A DNA stretch of 64,000 nucleotides, from contig CAYWBO010000005.1 of NCBI GenBank assembly GCA_964456625.1, forward strand, positions 18,823 to 82,822. The letters run 5' to 3'. Below the pieces are notes generated by a model. It made no database searches and was not told the origin of the DNA. It was given only the letters and a program-made list of their open reading frames with translations. The position numbers were made by a program, and so were the translations under genes. Origin of the DNA: Sulfidibacterium sp964456625 (GTDB lineage: Bacteria > Bacteroidota > Bacteroidia > Bacteroidales > F082). This document shows, in pieces, positions 19,213 to 29,197 of the stretch (position 1 is its first letter; each line of letters opens with the position of its first letter).

Positions 19213-20279
19213 GACTTTAAATTCAGATGCAAATCTACTTTAAAAAAACCTTTGCTCTTCCCGTAATTTAAAACATAATCGTCGCCATAGTGCAGCTCCA
19301 GTCTTTTTTTCACATTGGCCAAACCGATCCCGGAAGAAGCGTCTTTACTTTTGGCTTGAGATATACGATTGACAACTTCGAAAGCAAGATGATTCCCTTT
19401 CAGGGTTAATTTCATACGGATTTCTGCCCCTTCCGAATCGACGCCGTGTTTAAAGGCATTTTCCACGAAAGGAATGAACAACATGGGTTCTATCATCTTC
19501 GAAGACAGGTCACCGACCACATCAAAGCTGATTTTGGCCTCTTCGGGAAGCCGGAGCTTTTGTAACTGTATATAATTCTGTAGATAATCGACTTCTTTTT
19601 TCAACAGGACCAGGCCATGATCGGCGTCATACAGCATATGGCGCAACAGATCGGATAGCTGCAACAACGCATCCGGCGTTTTATCTGATTTCTTGATGGC
19701 GAGGGCATAAATTCCGTTTAAACTGTTAAACAGGAAATGGGGGTTGACCTGTGATTTTAAAAAGGAGAGCTCTGAAACAAGTTTTTCTTTTTCCATCTCT
19801 TTGCGTTTTCGGTCCTGTTTGTACCATTCCCGCGTTTCACACAGTACCGTTCCGATCAGGAAACCCAGCAGCACGACAAAAACAGTCCCGTTATTGTCTT
19901 CCATCCTGTGCCTTTTGATCCGGCGTTCGATCTGCTGTTTCTTCTGGGGTGACATATTTTGTATCGACTCCGGCTGGGCATATTTGTCGTGGACATAAGT
20001 CATGACCGTATCGTTGACATAATACGTGAACACAAGGCTCGCCAACAATGCCACAAAGAAAAAGAACTGTCTTTTTTTCAGCAACAATTTCGGTACGAAA
20101 ATAAAATAGTTCAGATAAAAGAATGATACCACCAGGATAAAGTGCAGGTTTCGCTTTACCAGAAAAACAGTACCCGTTGGCGCTTCGAAAAGCAAATCAG
20201 GGAGAAAATAAACCGCAATCCATGCCAGCACATGGAGTATCGGCGTCAAATACTTTTGAATTTTCATGACCGGTAACAA
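19209..20279 (-). CDS. LytS-type sensor histidine kinase
   Basis: A 356-residue inner-membrane kinase. Four transmembrane helices lie at about 11-30, 44-63, 71-90 and 131-148 with very short loops, so there is no large extracellular sensor. A coiled region (about 150-170) leads to the His_kinase dimerisation segment with the phosphorylated H181 in SQVNPHFLFNSLNG. The ATPase domain has the N-box PFVENAFKHG and a GIGLANVKKRL G-box. It partners the overlapping LytTR regulator. A second start at 20267 (MKIQKYL) is possible. With so little exposed sequence the signal may be a membrane property or an interacting protein. Confidence 0.92.
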   Translation of the reverse strand: MLPVMKIQKYLTPILHVLAWIAVYFLPDLLFEAPTGTVFLVKRNLHFILVVSFFYLNYFIFVPKLLLKKRQFFFFVALLASLVFTYYVNDTVMTYVHDKYAQPESIQNMSPQKKQQIERRIKRHRMEDNNGTVFVVLLGFLIGTVLCETREWYKQDRKRKEMEKEKLVSELSFLKSQVNPHFLFNSLNGIYALAIKKSDKTPDALLQLSDLLRHMLYDADHGLVLLKKEVDYLQNYIQLQKLRLPEEAKISFDVVGDLSSKMIEPMLFIPFVENAFKHGVDSEGAEIRMKLTLKGNHLAFEVVNRISQAKSKDASSGIGLANVKKRLELHYGDDYVLNYGKSKGFFKVDLHLNLKS

Positions 20280-20402
20280 TATTTCCTGCGAAAATACAGA
20301 TAGTTAGCCTATTATTTGATTCTTTTAGACCAAACGAAACTTTAGCACGACAGGAATGCATTTGAAAACGACCAATTTTTAATCAAATAAAACTTGAATT
20401 TC

Positions 20403-20410
20403 TATCTTTG
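20403..20410 (+). promoter_or_regulatory. -7 box of the M3 peptidase gene
   Basis: TATCTTTG, a perfect TAnnTTTG match, 21 bases before the ATG at 20432. Confidence 0.65.
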
Positions 20411-20431
20411 TAAAAATTAACCTGCACAATT

Positions 20432-22561
20432 ATGAAAAAAATTAACACTTTCTTAGCATTCTTGATTTTTATCGGCATTTTTATCAGTGCCTGCAATCAA
20501 ACTGTAAAAAACAAAACATTGATGAATATAAACAACCCGTTGTTGGGAACTTTCAATACTCCTTTTGGGGTACCCCCTTTTTCTGAAATAACAGCAGAGG
20601 ATTACAAACAAGCTTTTGAAATCGGAATAAAAGATCAAAATGCTGAGATTGAGAAAATCACAGCCAATAAGGAGGTTCCTGACTTTCATAATACCATTGA
20701 GGCGCTTGAGTTCTCAGGAAAACTTTTAAAACGTGCCAATCTTATTTTCGAAAACATCCTTTCTTCCAATACCAACGATACATTGCAACAAATTGCCAAG
20801 GATGAAGCACCAATTCTTTCAGCGCATTGGGATAATATCCTAATGAACCAAAAACTTTTTGAAAGAATAAACAGTGTTTATCAAAAGAAAGCGCAGCTTA
20901 AGCTGAATCCGGAACAAAGTATGCTTTTGAAAGAAACTTATAAGACTTTTGTTCGCGGAGGTGCAAAACTTTCAGCCGCAGACAAAAACAAATTGAAAGA
21001 AATTAATGGAAAGCTTAGTGTCCTTTCGTTGCAATTCGGAGACAATGTTTTAGCCGATAACAATGCCTTTGAACTGGCGATTACTGACAAAAAAGACCTT
21101 GCCGGTTTGCCGGAATCTGTAATTGAAGCCGCTGCGGAAACGGCTAAGGAAAAGGGCAAAAGTGGGGAATGGCTTTTTACACTTAACAAACCCAGCTTAA
21201 TCCCTTTCTTACAATATGATCAGAACCGGGAATTGCGCAAGAAAATGTTTCAGGGGTATGTCATGCGTGGCGATAACAATAATAAAAACAACAATGAGAA
21301 CCTATTAAAGCAAATGGTAAATCTCCGTCTGGAGAAAGCAAAATTACTTGGCTACCCCACGTATTCAGATTTTGTTTTGGAAGAAAGCATGGCAAAAACT
21401 CCGCAAGCTGTGTTTAAACTTCTCGGCCAAATTACTCCTGCAGCCATAGACTTAGCAAAAAAAGAAAGAGATCAGTTACAAGAACTCTCGAATAAAGAAG
21501 GAAATCAGTTTAAAATCAAACCCTGGGATTGGTGGTTTTATGCCGAAAAGCTGAGAAAAGAAAAATATCAGCTTGATGATGCGGAACTCCGTCCTTACTT
21601 TTCTTTACAGGATGTTCGTCAGGGACTCTTTGATGTCTTAAACAAACTTTATGGAATCACCTTTAAGCTAAACAAAGATATCCCTACTTACCAGAAAGAG
21701 GTGCAGGCTTATGAAGTTCATGAAGCCGACGGAACACTTACGGGAATTTTATATATGGATTTTTTTCCCAGATCCAATAAGCAAGGTGGCGCCTGGATGA
21801 CCGAATATCGTGAGCAACATTATGAAAATGGAAAAAATGTTATTCCCGTCGTCTCTGTAAACTTTAATTTTACATCTCCCACCAAAAATAAACCTGCTCT
21901 CTTGAGCTTTGATGAAGTGGAAACCATGTTTCATGAATGTGGACATGCTATTCACGGACTGTTCAGCAAATGTCAATATGAAAGCCTCGCCGGGACTTCT
22001 GTCCCCAGAGACTTTGTTGAGATGCCATCGCAGATTCTGGAAAACTGGGCTGACGAACCGGAAGTTCTGAAGAGTTATGCTAAAAATTATAAAACAGGGG
22101 AACGCATTCCTGACAATCTCATTAAGAAAATGGAACTCAGTAGCCGGTTCAATTTAGGTTTTACACTTACGGAATACCTTGCTGCTTCCTATCTGGACAT
22201 GGACTGGCACACGAGGAAAGAACCCTTTACAGGAAAAGTCAACGATTTTGAAAATGAAGCGATGAAGAACATTCATTTAATTTCAGAAATCGTTCCAAGA
22301 TATCGCAGTACTTTTTTCAACCACATTTTTTCAGGTGGGTATGCTTCAGGGTATTACAGCTATGTATGGGCTGAAGTAATAGACGCAGATGCCTTCCAGG
22401 CCTTTAAAGAGACCTCACTTTTCGATAAAGCCACCGCCACCCGTTTCAGGGAAGACATCTTATCAAAAGGTGGCACCGAAGACCCCATGAAATTATTTAA
22501 GGACTTTCGCGGAAGAGAACCCAAAGCCGACGCTTATATGAAAAAGAAAGGGTTGGACTAA
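20432..22561 (+). CDS. M3 family metallopeptidase (peptidyl-dipeptidase Dcp-like), lipoprotein
   Basis: A 709-residue zinc peptidase that removes dipeptides or cleaves short oligopeptides. The zinc site is HECGH at 501-505 (H501, E502, H505) within ETMFHECGHAIHGLFS, as in the M3 family (Dcp, OpdA, thimet oligopeptidase). The N-terminus is a lipoprotein signal with lipobox ISAC and C21, so the enzyme is probably anchored facing the periplasm, unlike cytoplasmic E. coli Dcp. The length fits Dcp. The gene is monocistronic with its own promoter, and a long spacer separates it from the receptor cassettes. Confidence 0.93.
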   Translation: MKKINTFLAFLIFIGIFISACNQTVKNKTLMNINNPLLGTFNTPFGVPPFSEITAEDYKQAFEIGIKDQNAEIEKITANKEVPDFHNTIEALEFSGKLLKRANLIFENILSSNTNDTLQQIAKDEAPILSAHWDNILMNQKLFERINSVYQKKAQLKLNPEQSMLLKETYKTFVRGGAKLSAADKNKLKEINGKLSVLSLQFGDNVLADNNAFELAITDKKDLAGLPESVIEAAAETAKEKGKSGEWLFTLNKPSLIPFLQYDQNRELRKKMFQGYVMRGDNNNKNNNENLLKQMVNLRLEKAKLLGYPTYSDFVLEESMAKTPQAVFKLLGQITPAAIDLAKKERDQLQELSNKEGNQFKIKPWDWWFYAEKLRKEKYQLDDAELRPYFSLQDVRQGLFDVLNKLYGITFKLNKDIPTYQKEVQAYEVHEADGTLTGILYMDFFPRSNKQGGAWMTEYREQHYENGKNVIPVVSVNFNFTSPTKNKPALLSFDEVETMFHECGHAIHGLFSKCQYESLAGTSVPRDFVEMPSQILENWADEPEVLKSYAKNYKTGERIPDNLIKKMELSSRFNLGFTLTEYLAASYLDMDWHTRKEPFTGKVNDFENEAMKNIHLISEIVPRYRSTFFNHIFSGGYASGYYSYVWAEVIDADAFQAFKETSLFDKATATRFREDILSKGGTEDPMKLFKDFRGREPKADAYMKKKGLD

Positions 22562-22901
22562 AAAATTCCAAGAAAAAGAAAAAAATTTCATTCCGTGGAG
22601 AGAGCACCTCAACAGTCTCTCTAAACCAATATAAACCAGCATCGTAACATCCCCTTGCTTAATAAAACAAGGAGTGTTATCCTGACAACATTTCTTATGA
22701 ATCAGGCCTCTGCTTAAAGAGAACAGAGCACAGGTATGATTTATATTATATTATTTTTATATATTTAGGCCACCCTTAAAAGTCTATTCAAAAACCAGTT
22801 TAGGGCAAACCTGATATTATCCGGAAGTTATGAGGAATAAAATGTGGAATGCAGGATAAAATCAAACTTAGATCAACAATGTAATTTATCAGACCCAACG
22901 T
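22562..22901. other. 340-base spacer ahead of the first receptor cassette
   Basis: AT-rich with no convincing reading frame. It holds two weak hairpins: GAGAGA pairing with TCTCTC at about 22600-22622, and CCTTG pairing with CAAGG near 22655-22673. Neither has a T run. A run reading TATATTTA near 22759 is one base off the TAnnTTTG box but is about 140 bases from the next ATG. No similarity to the spacer before the second cassette is obvious by eye. Confidence 0.5.
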
Positions 22902-23108
22902 ATGAAAATACGGGCGACTATATTATTGTTTCTTATCATTACATACGCAAATATAAACTGCTACGCTCAAACTCCGGTTTTTTCTGCAAACCGAATTTGC
23001 GGGCCTAATCCTTTGTATATCTGGGTTAATTTAACCAGGCTTGCGAAATCCACCCCGCTGGCGATCCACAGACTCATCAATTGTTGTAATACCTTCATAC
23101 ACGCATGA
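22902..23108 (+). pseudogene. Internally deleted relic of the upstream secreted domain (copy A)
   Basis: A 68-residue frame with an intact signal peptide (about 1-23, NINCYAQ). Its mature part, VFSANRICGPNPLY followed by LAIHRLINCCNTF, matches two separated pieces of the copy B receptor's N-terminus (VFTANHVYGPNALLY near 43-57 and ILRLINYCNTL near 240-250). The roughly 165 residues between them are missing, in frame. Its stop overlaps the receptor start by ATGA. It may be a dead remnant, or it may survive as a leader that couples translation of the receptor. The homology is seen by direct comparison within the window; any function is inference. Confidence 0.7.
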
Positions 23109-25882
23109 AAACAGCTTTCCTTTTCATAACGTTACTTTTCCTGTCTGTTTCAACATTTGCTCAGAATTCTGAAAAAATGATGAATTGCCGCTTCAATAAT
23201 GTTCCCTTTGAGAAATTCTGCGCCGAAGTGTATCAGGAAACCGGTGTCAGGGTATTTTATGAACAACAATGGGTCCGTAGCCTTAAAGTCACGGTAAATG
23301 TTGACAATATTACGGCAAAACAGGCGGTGATGCTTGCTATCAGAAACACCAAACTGGAAGTTTCGCAGTGGTACAACGATCTGGTGCTGATGCCACAAGA
23401 GAAACTTTTTACAAAACTTCCCACCTACCATTACGAAATAATACCTACGACCAAAGAAAGCACTGTTGCTGCCAGGAAAATGACCACCATCGAAGAAAAA
23501 TATCTGATTGGCAGGAAGCCTGGTGTTATCAAAACCATCAGTGTCGGACATCAGGAAGGCCCTTTGGATAATGGTAAAGCCGTTATTTTGGGACGGATTA
23601 TGGACGAAGAGACAGGAGCACCGGTCGCTTTTGCCACATGTTATATCGAAGAAACAAAAACAGGGGCTGTTTCAGGAAAGAACGGATTTTTTACACTCAT
23701 CCTAAAACCGGGAAAATATACACTCTCATTCAATTACATGGGATATCAAAACAAGAAACTTATGGTGCAGGTATTATCCGGAGGAAAATTAACCATAAGC
23801 CTTCGGAATACGGCATTCCAAATCCACGAATTAGTGGTTCACGGGGACCGTCAGATGAGCATGACCAAAAAAGTTCCGGGTATTGATAAGATTTCCATGA
23901 CTTCCATCAAGGGGTTACCGATGATGATGGGTGAGCGTAATATACTGAATGTTTCGGGAACATTGCCGGGCATCGTAAGTGAAGGAGAAGGAACCGCCGG
24001 ATTAAATGTTCGCGGGGGCGGTGCGGACCAGAATGCTTTCTATATTAATAAGATTCCTATCTATAACACATCACACTTGTTCGGTTTCTTTCCTGCTTTC
24101 AATTCCGATATTATAAAAGACTTTTCCATTTACAAAGGTTATATTCCAGCCAAATACGGGGGACGTCTGTCTTCTGTATTCAATATAATGACAAAGCAGG
24201 GAGACATGAAACGCTTCACGGCACACGGAGGGATAAGTCCCGTTACCGGAAATATAGAGTTGGAAGGTCCCATAAAAAAGGATGTATTGTCCTATATCTT
24301 TAGTTTCAGGTCGACATACTCTGACTGGATTTTGAAAAGAATTAATGATCCTACTATTAAAGCCAGCGCTGCCAATTTTTACGATTATTCCGGGGGGCTA
24401 TCATACAGTGCAGCCAACACCCAGATGCAGCTTTTCTACTACCATAGTTTCGACCATTTCAAGCTTGCTGAAATTGACGACTATAATTATTCTAATAACG
24501 GAGCTTCATTGGATATTAACCATAATTTTTCCAACACATTCAGAGGCGATTTTACATTCATTGCCTCACAATATGCTTTTAGTACCGTTAACAAAGAACA
24601 ACTTTCAAGCGCATATCAACAAGCTTATAATATGGGGCATTACGAAGCAAGAGCGGATTTTGAGAAAACTATAAGCAATTCTAATTCCGTTAATTTCGGA
24701 TTTGGAGCCGTGCTTCATAAACTTGACAGGGGAAATGTCATTCCTTACGATACAACGTCGCTGTTGGTACCCGTGGCATTGGGCAAAGAAAAAGGAATTT
24801 CGGCATCGGTTTATCTGTCCGACACTTACAAACCCTTCCCTCTTTTAAGTATCACTGCCGGGATGAGGTTTACCATGTATTCACCGCTTGGACCTTCGAC
24901 AGAATACAACTATCAACCGGGCATGCCGGTGGATCCTCTTTACATAAGCGATACCGTCCACTTTGGAAATAACGTCCCTATTCAATGGTACCCTGAACCG
25001 GATGTACGGGCTGCCATACAATACCAAACGGACGAAAATGGGAGCATCAAACTGGCTTTCAATCAAATGCACCAAAATCTATTCATGTTAAATAATACAC
25101 TGGCCATATCGCCTAATGTTCAATGGAAGCTGGCTGACTCTCATATCCGGCCTTCAAAAAGTAATCAGGTCTCTTTTGGAGTATTCAGGACCATGCCAAA
25201 AACAGGAATGGAAGCCTCGGTTGAAGTATATTATAAAGAAGAAATCGATGATCCCCAATTTAAAGACGGAGCTTCGTTTATAAGTACTCAGCATATAGAA
25301 ACGGAAATTTTGCAAGGAAACGGAAAGAGTTATGGTGTAGAAGTGCTTTTAAAACGTACCAATCGAAAACTCAACGGATGGCTGTCGTATACTTATTCAC
25401 GGTCACTGATGCGGGTAAACGGAGGGCAAATCTGGAACAGCATAAATAATGGAGAGACCTATCCATCGAATTATGATATCCCGAATATCTTGAACCTGGT
25501 GATGGACTACCATTTAAATATGCGCATCACTTTTTCCACCATTATGACGTACCGGACCGGCAGGCCCATCACCTATCCGGTTTCCGGATATTATGTAAAC
25601 GGGGTGCCTTATTTAAATTATTCAAGCCGCAATGCATACAGGATCCCGAATTATTTTCGTATGGATGCATCCATGGCGATAGAAGGGAATCTTAAAAGGC
25701 ATAAATTCATGCACAGCTCATTTGTTTTAAGTGTTTACAATCTGACCGGGAGAAAAAATCCCTATTCTGTATATTTTAGTTCATCCGAGGGCAATATAAA
25801 TTCATATTCCTATTCTGTAATAGGCGTGCCTATTTTTACCATTACATGGAATTTCAAACTGGGAAATTATGCTTCGGAATAA
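23105..25882 (+). CDS. TonB-dependent receptor with STN domain (cassette copy A)
   Basis: A 925-residue outer-membrane receptor. The signal peptide is 1-20 (STFAQ). The STN domain is about 25-97, followed by a linker and a CarboxypepD_reg-like sandwich at about 159-245 (ILGRIMDEETGAPVAFATCY). The plug is about 257-365 (VSGTLPGIVSEGEGTAGLNV, RGGGADQN), and a barrel continues to the end with the family segment TGRPITYP and the terminal strand FTITWNFKLGNYASE. STN domains usually contact an anti-sigma factor, yet no FecR/ECF sigma pair is nearby. It overlaps the relic frame by 4 bases and the DUF4249 gene by 14. A receptor plus DUF4249 pairing recurs in Bacteroidota, with unknown substrate. It is paralogous to 29198-32710 but has its own signal peptide. 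Confidence 0.92.
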   Translation: MKTAFLFITLLFLSVSTFAQNSEKMMNCRFNNVPFEKFCAEVYQETGVRVFYEQQWVRSLKVTVNVDNITAKQAVMLAIRNTKLEVSQWYNDLVLMPQEKLFTKLPTYHYEIIPTTKESTVAARKMTTIEEKYLIGRKPGVIKTISVGHQEGPLDNGKAVILGRIMDEETGAPVAFATCYIEETKTGAVSGKNGFFTLILKPGKYTLSFNYMGYQNKKLMVQVLSGGKLTISLRNTAFQIHELVVHGDRQMSMTKKVPGIDKISMTSIKGLPMMMGERNILNVSGTLPGIVSEGEGTAGLNVRGGGADQNAFYINKIPIYNTSHLFGFFPAFNSDIIKDFSIYKGYIPAKYGGRLSSVFNIMTKQGDMKRFTAHGGISPVTGNIELEGPIKKDVLSYIFSFRSTYSDWILKRINDPTIKASAANFYDYSGGLSYSAANTQMQLFYYHSFDHFKLAEIDDYNYSNNGASLDINHNFSNTFRGDFTFIASQYAFSTVNKEQLSSAYQQAYNMGHYEARADFEKTISNSNSVNFGFGAVLHKLDRGNVIPYDTTSLLVPVALGKEKGISASVYLSDTYKPFPLLSITAGMRFTMYSPLGPSTEYNYQPGMPVDPLYISDTVHFGNNVPIQWYPEPDVRAAIQYQTDENGSIKLAFNQMHQNLFMLNNTLAISPNVQWKLADSHIRPSKSNQVSFGVFRTMPKTGMEASVEVYYKEEIDDPQFKDGASFISTQHIETEILQGNGKSYGVEVLLKRTNRKLNGWLSYTYSRSLMRVNGGQIWNSINNGETYPSNYDIPNILNLVMDYHLNMRITFSTIMTYRTGRPITYPVSGYYVNGVPYLNYSSRNAYRIPNYFRMDASMAIEGNLKRHKFMHSSFVLSVYNLTGRKNPYSVYFSSSEGNINSYSYSVIGVPIFTITWNFKLGNYASE

Positions 25883-27184
25883 ATTCATAGCGATTGTTGT
25901 GATACTATTTACACTATCATCCTGTGTAAAATTTTACACGCCGAAAATTAAAGGCTCGGACGAAAATCAATACGTCGTAAATGGACAGGTGACCATGGGA
26001 GCACAAACACAAACAGTAAATGTTTCTATGACAGCCCCCATCAATAATCTTACTTACAAACCCGTCACAGGTTGCATTGTCACGATCCGCGATAATGAAA
26101 AACACAATTTCCCAATGACGGATTNNNNNNNNNNNNNNNNNNNNNNNNNNNNNNNNNNNNNNNNNNNNNNNNNNNNNNNNNNNNNNNNNNNNNNNNNNNN
26201 NNNNNNNNNNNNNNNNNNNNNNNNGGTTGCATTGTCACGATCCGCGATAATGAAAAACACAATTTCCCAATGACGGATTTGGGGAACGGGGACTATTCCA
26301 CCCAGGTTGATCCTCAATACCTGGTACCGGGCCATGTTTTCAGTATAAATGTTATTACACCTGACGGAGACAGCATCGTCTCTGATTATGATACATTGCA
26401 GCAGGTTCCGCCGGTGGATTCCATCCATTATCAGGTAAAAGCTATTGAAAGTAATGTGCCGCTGCAAACCAAACAAGGCGTGCAAATTTACATTGACCTG
26501 AAAGGGACAAATGCCGACAGCCGTTACTATCGGTGGAACATTTATGAAACATGGGAATATCACGCAAAATATCCTTTAGAATACTGGTACGACGGAACAA
26601 TGCATCATAATATTCCGCCGGATTCTTCCAAATTTACCTGTTGGGATACAAAAAAAAGACCTGAGATTTTTACACTATCTACCGCAAACTTGGCGCAAAA
26701 CAAATACAATGATTTCAAGCTGCAGTACATTTCGGCTAACTCTAACAAACTCGCCCACGGTTACAGCATGCTTGTAGAACAACTTGCCATAACCAAGCAA
26801 GCCTATAATTATTGGTATCAGATGAAAACCAATAGTACTCAGGAGGGGGGATTATATGTAAAACAACCCGTTACGATACGCGGAAACCTTCGTGATATTA
26901 CCCATCCCGATAAAGCAGTGCTTGGGTTTTTCAGTGCTGAATCAGCAAGTTACAAACGTATTTTTATACCCCCTGTTCCCGGATTAACCTTAAATTATAT
27001 TGTGGCCTGCGAAGAAATTCAACTCCATTACATAAACGGCCAATTGATGCTTGATAAAAAGTATTGGCCGGCAGCCATTTTAGCGGGTCCGAATGGTCCG
27101 CTTCCATATAGATTAGAGCCTTATTGCGTTAATTGTCTGTTATTGGGCGGCACAAATGTCAAACCTTCATTTTGGCCAAATTGA
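25869..27184 (+). CDS. DUF4249 lipoprotein (copy A), split by a false assembly gap
   Basis: A lipoprotein signal with lipobox LSSC (C19) opens the protein. The body matches the copy B paralogue throughout (for example the shared YYRW, YETWEYHAKYP and GLYV segments). The N run at 26125-26224 is spurious: the 55 bases before it (26070-26124) are repeated exactly after it (26225-26279). Collapsing the overlap keeps the frame and gives 386 residues, against 387 in copy B. DUF4249 proteins are predicted periplasmic or outer-membrane-anchored partners of TonB receptors; their activity is unknown. The start ATG lies inside the receptor's last codons (ATGCTTCGGAATAA). Confidence 0.9.
26125..26224. 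other. Spurious assembly gap (100 N) between overlapping contig ends
   Basis: The 55 bases on the left (26070-26124) and on the right (26225-26279) are identical, so the two contigs overlap and nothing is missing. The true sequence is shorter by 155 bases. Confidence 0.93.
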
Positions 27185-27185
27185 T

Positions 27186-28865
27186 ATGAACAAAAAATAT
27201 TATAAATACTACCCGCTGATGCTACTGTTGCTGGCTTTCCCTCCGATACTGAGGGGTCAGGCGAGTAATGGATTTCCGAAAGCTGAGAAACTGGCATTAT
27301 TCACGGATCGCGGCATATATATTACCGGCGAAGAAGTGCATTTTACGACTTTTGTCATGAACCATTCAATACAAGGACTTAGTTACATTCTATATGCAGA
27401 AATTATCGAGCCGGATGGAACAAAGATCACCGGGGGTAAATTTCCTTTGACTCACTCCTCAGCACATGGATGTCTGACCATTCCGTCGGAAAGTATAACC
27501 GGGAATTACTACCTCAGAGTTTATACAAAATACATGAGGAATCTGGGCCCCACATCATTTGCCTGTGTAGGCCTGAAGATTATCAATCCCCATAAATCAA
27601 ATATGCTGAGAGGAAAGGATACTTTGAAAATTATATCGGACGAGCATATTGAAAGATCATCAGGTAACATCCTGAAGATTTCTACTGACAAAACAGTCTA
27701 TCTCCCTCGTGAAGAAGCAAATGTGACAGTTAGAACAAACAGCGAATCAAAAGAAATTCTGGGGCTCAGCATTTCCGTAATTCCCGAAGTTGCCGCTCCC
27801 GAAACCATGTTTAACAAGGATACCGAAGCACGCCAAGTAGATTCTATTCGCTTCTATACTGAAAACAGAGGGCCTTCGCTTACAGGGATTTTAAGAGACA
27901 GTATAACAAAAAGGCCGGAGGCCGGGGCGAGAGTGAACCTTTCCATTACCGGGGACAGGGTAGACTTTCTGGTTGCCAAAACCGATAAAAACGGTCATTT
28001 TTATTTTTCGTTACCTCCTTATTCCGGAAAACATGATCTATTTATTAACCCACAAAACATTCCGGGAAAGCACCCTGAGATCTTTGTCCATAATGACTTT
28101 TCCACAGCACCAATTCAACTGCCTGATCCAGTATTTAATATAGATTCTATTGAACGGGCGGTGGCTTTCCATATGGCACAGAATTTCCGTCTCAGGCAAC
28201 GCTTTGATAATGATAGTGCCCGTTGTGATAAAAAAACTTCAAATTCTAAAGAAACTTTATTTGTAGAACCTTCTTATACTCTGAAACTCAACAATTATAT
28301 TCAGCTTCCTACTCTTGAAGCTTACCTGGATAATCTTCCTTCCTCGGTAAAAGTCAGAAGGCGCCACGGAAAGAAATATTTCAAAATAGTGGATCTACAA
28401 CCCCCAATGGATTCTTTGGATCCGCTGGTGTTGGTTGATGGAGTAGCCATAGATGATCAGGAAAAGATTCTGGCTTTATCACCCACAAATATTTCCCGCA
28501 TCGAGGTGGTGAATATCCCCTATAAAATTGGCTATATGAAATATGGCGGCATCGTGAATATCGTTTCAAAGAAAGGTGATTTTGCCGGGATTGATTTACC
28601 CAACTCGGGGATGTTTCTCAATTATGCTTTTCTCCACGACAGTTGTCGTTGTGCCATCACAATCCCGCGCACCGCAAATCGCCCTGACGCAAGAAACACA
28701 CTCTACTGGAATCCCGATGTCAGTATAATTTCAGGAAATGTGATCCATTTTTCATTTACCACCGGAGACGCCCCCGGCAGATATGCCATCGTGTTTCAGG
28801 GGATTGATGCCCGGGGAACCCCCTTCCTGCAAAAGAAAATTATTGTGGTGCAGTCAAAGCCATAA
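27186..28865 (+). CDS. Macroglobulin-like (MG2) protein with barrel-less TonB plug domain (copy A)
   Basis: A 559-residue secreted protein. After the signal peptide (about 1-25) comes an MG2-like sandwich (FPKAEKLALFTDRGIYITGE), typical of bacterial alpha-2-macroglobulin relatives. A carboxypeptidase-regulatory-like segment follows (GILRDSITKRPEAGARVNLS). Near 410-475 there is a plug-like segment (PLVLVDGVAID, SRIEVVN, YGGIVNIVSKKG) with no barrel behind it. The end has a CRC motif and TLYWNPDV, a segment common in large MG2/plug proteins of this phylum. The start at 27186 (MNKKYYKYYP) is chosen because it gives a clean signal peptide; an upstream in-frame start at 27156 would overlap DUF4249. 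No protease-trapping thioester motif is seen. Probably a periplasmic or surface partner of the receptor. Confidence 0.75.
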   Translation: MNKKYYKYYPLMLLLLAFPPILRGQASNGFPKAEKLALFTDRGIYITGEEVHFTTFVMNHSIQGLSYILYAEIIEPDGTKITGGKFPLTHSSAHGCLTIPSESITGNYYLRVYTKYMRNLGPTSFACVGLKIINPHKSNMLRGKDTLKIISDEHIERSSGNILKISTDKTVYLPREEANVTVRTNSESKEILGLSISVIPEVAAPETMFNKDTEARQVDSIRFYTENRGPSLTGILRDSITKRPEAGARVNLSITGDRVDFLVAKTDKNGHFYFSLPPYSGKHDLFINPQNIPGKHPEIFVHNDFSTAPIQLPDPVFNIDSIERAVAFHMAQNFRLRQRFDNDSARCDKKTSNSKETLFVEPSYTLKLNNYIQLPTLEAYLDNLPSSVKVRRRHGKKYFKIVDLQPPMDSLDPLVLVDGVAIDDQEKILALSPTNISRIEVVNIPYKIGYMKYGGIVNIVSKKGDFAGIDLPNSGMFLNYAFLHDSCRCAITIPRTANRPDARNTLYWNPDVSIISGNVIHFSFTTGDAPGRYAIVFQGIDARGTPFLQKKIIVVQSKP

Positions 28866-29197
28866 TTTGACTGCTTTCCATGCTTTCAAAGACACTGATT
28901 TTCGATCCGGGACATAATATGATGCCAAAAAAAAAAAAAATACTTTACAGCTAGGAACAAAAGATCAAGAACCTGTTTAAGAATTCTCACAGGTAGGGAA
29001 AATTGTATAAATGGCCAGATTATCCAGCTTTTTGGCCAAATACTAAATGAAGAGAAGTTGACGAGAATTTACTTTTGTTAAAAACAATGATGAACCCTAG
29101 AAAGGACGTTAACTCAATCACAAAAAAGAATCTCCCGGAAACCTCGTAAAACGGATCCGGCAGTGAAAACTGTATAAGTTCATAACGAAAATAATTA
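28866..29197. other. 332-base spacer between the two receptor cassettes
   Basis: No credible reading frame on either strand. It contains a run of 14 A at 28927-28940 and is otherwise AT-rich. No TAnnTTTG box was found close to the next gene and no strong hairpin was seen, so it is unclear whether copy B has its own promoter or is read through from copy A. Confidence 0.5.

Noticed and set aside
28927..28940. Run of 14 A as a regulatory or phase-variable tract for cassette B
   Set aside because: It is about 260 bases from the start codon and not within a recognisable promoter, and homopolymer length may also be a sequencing error.
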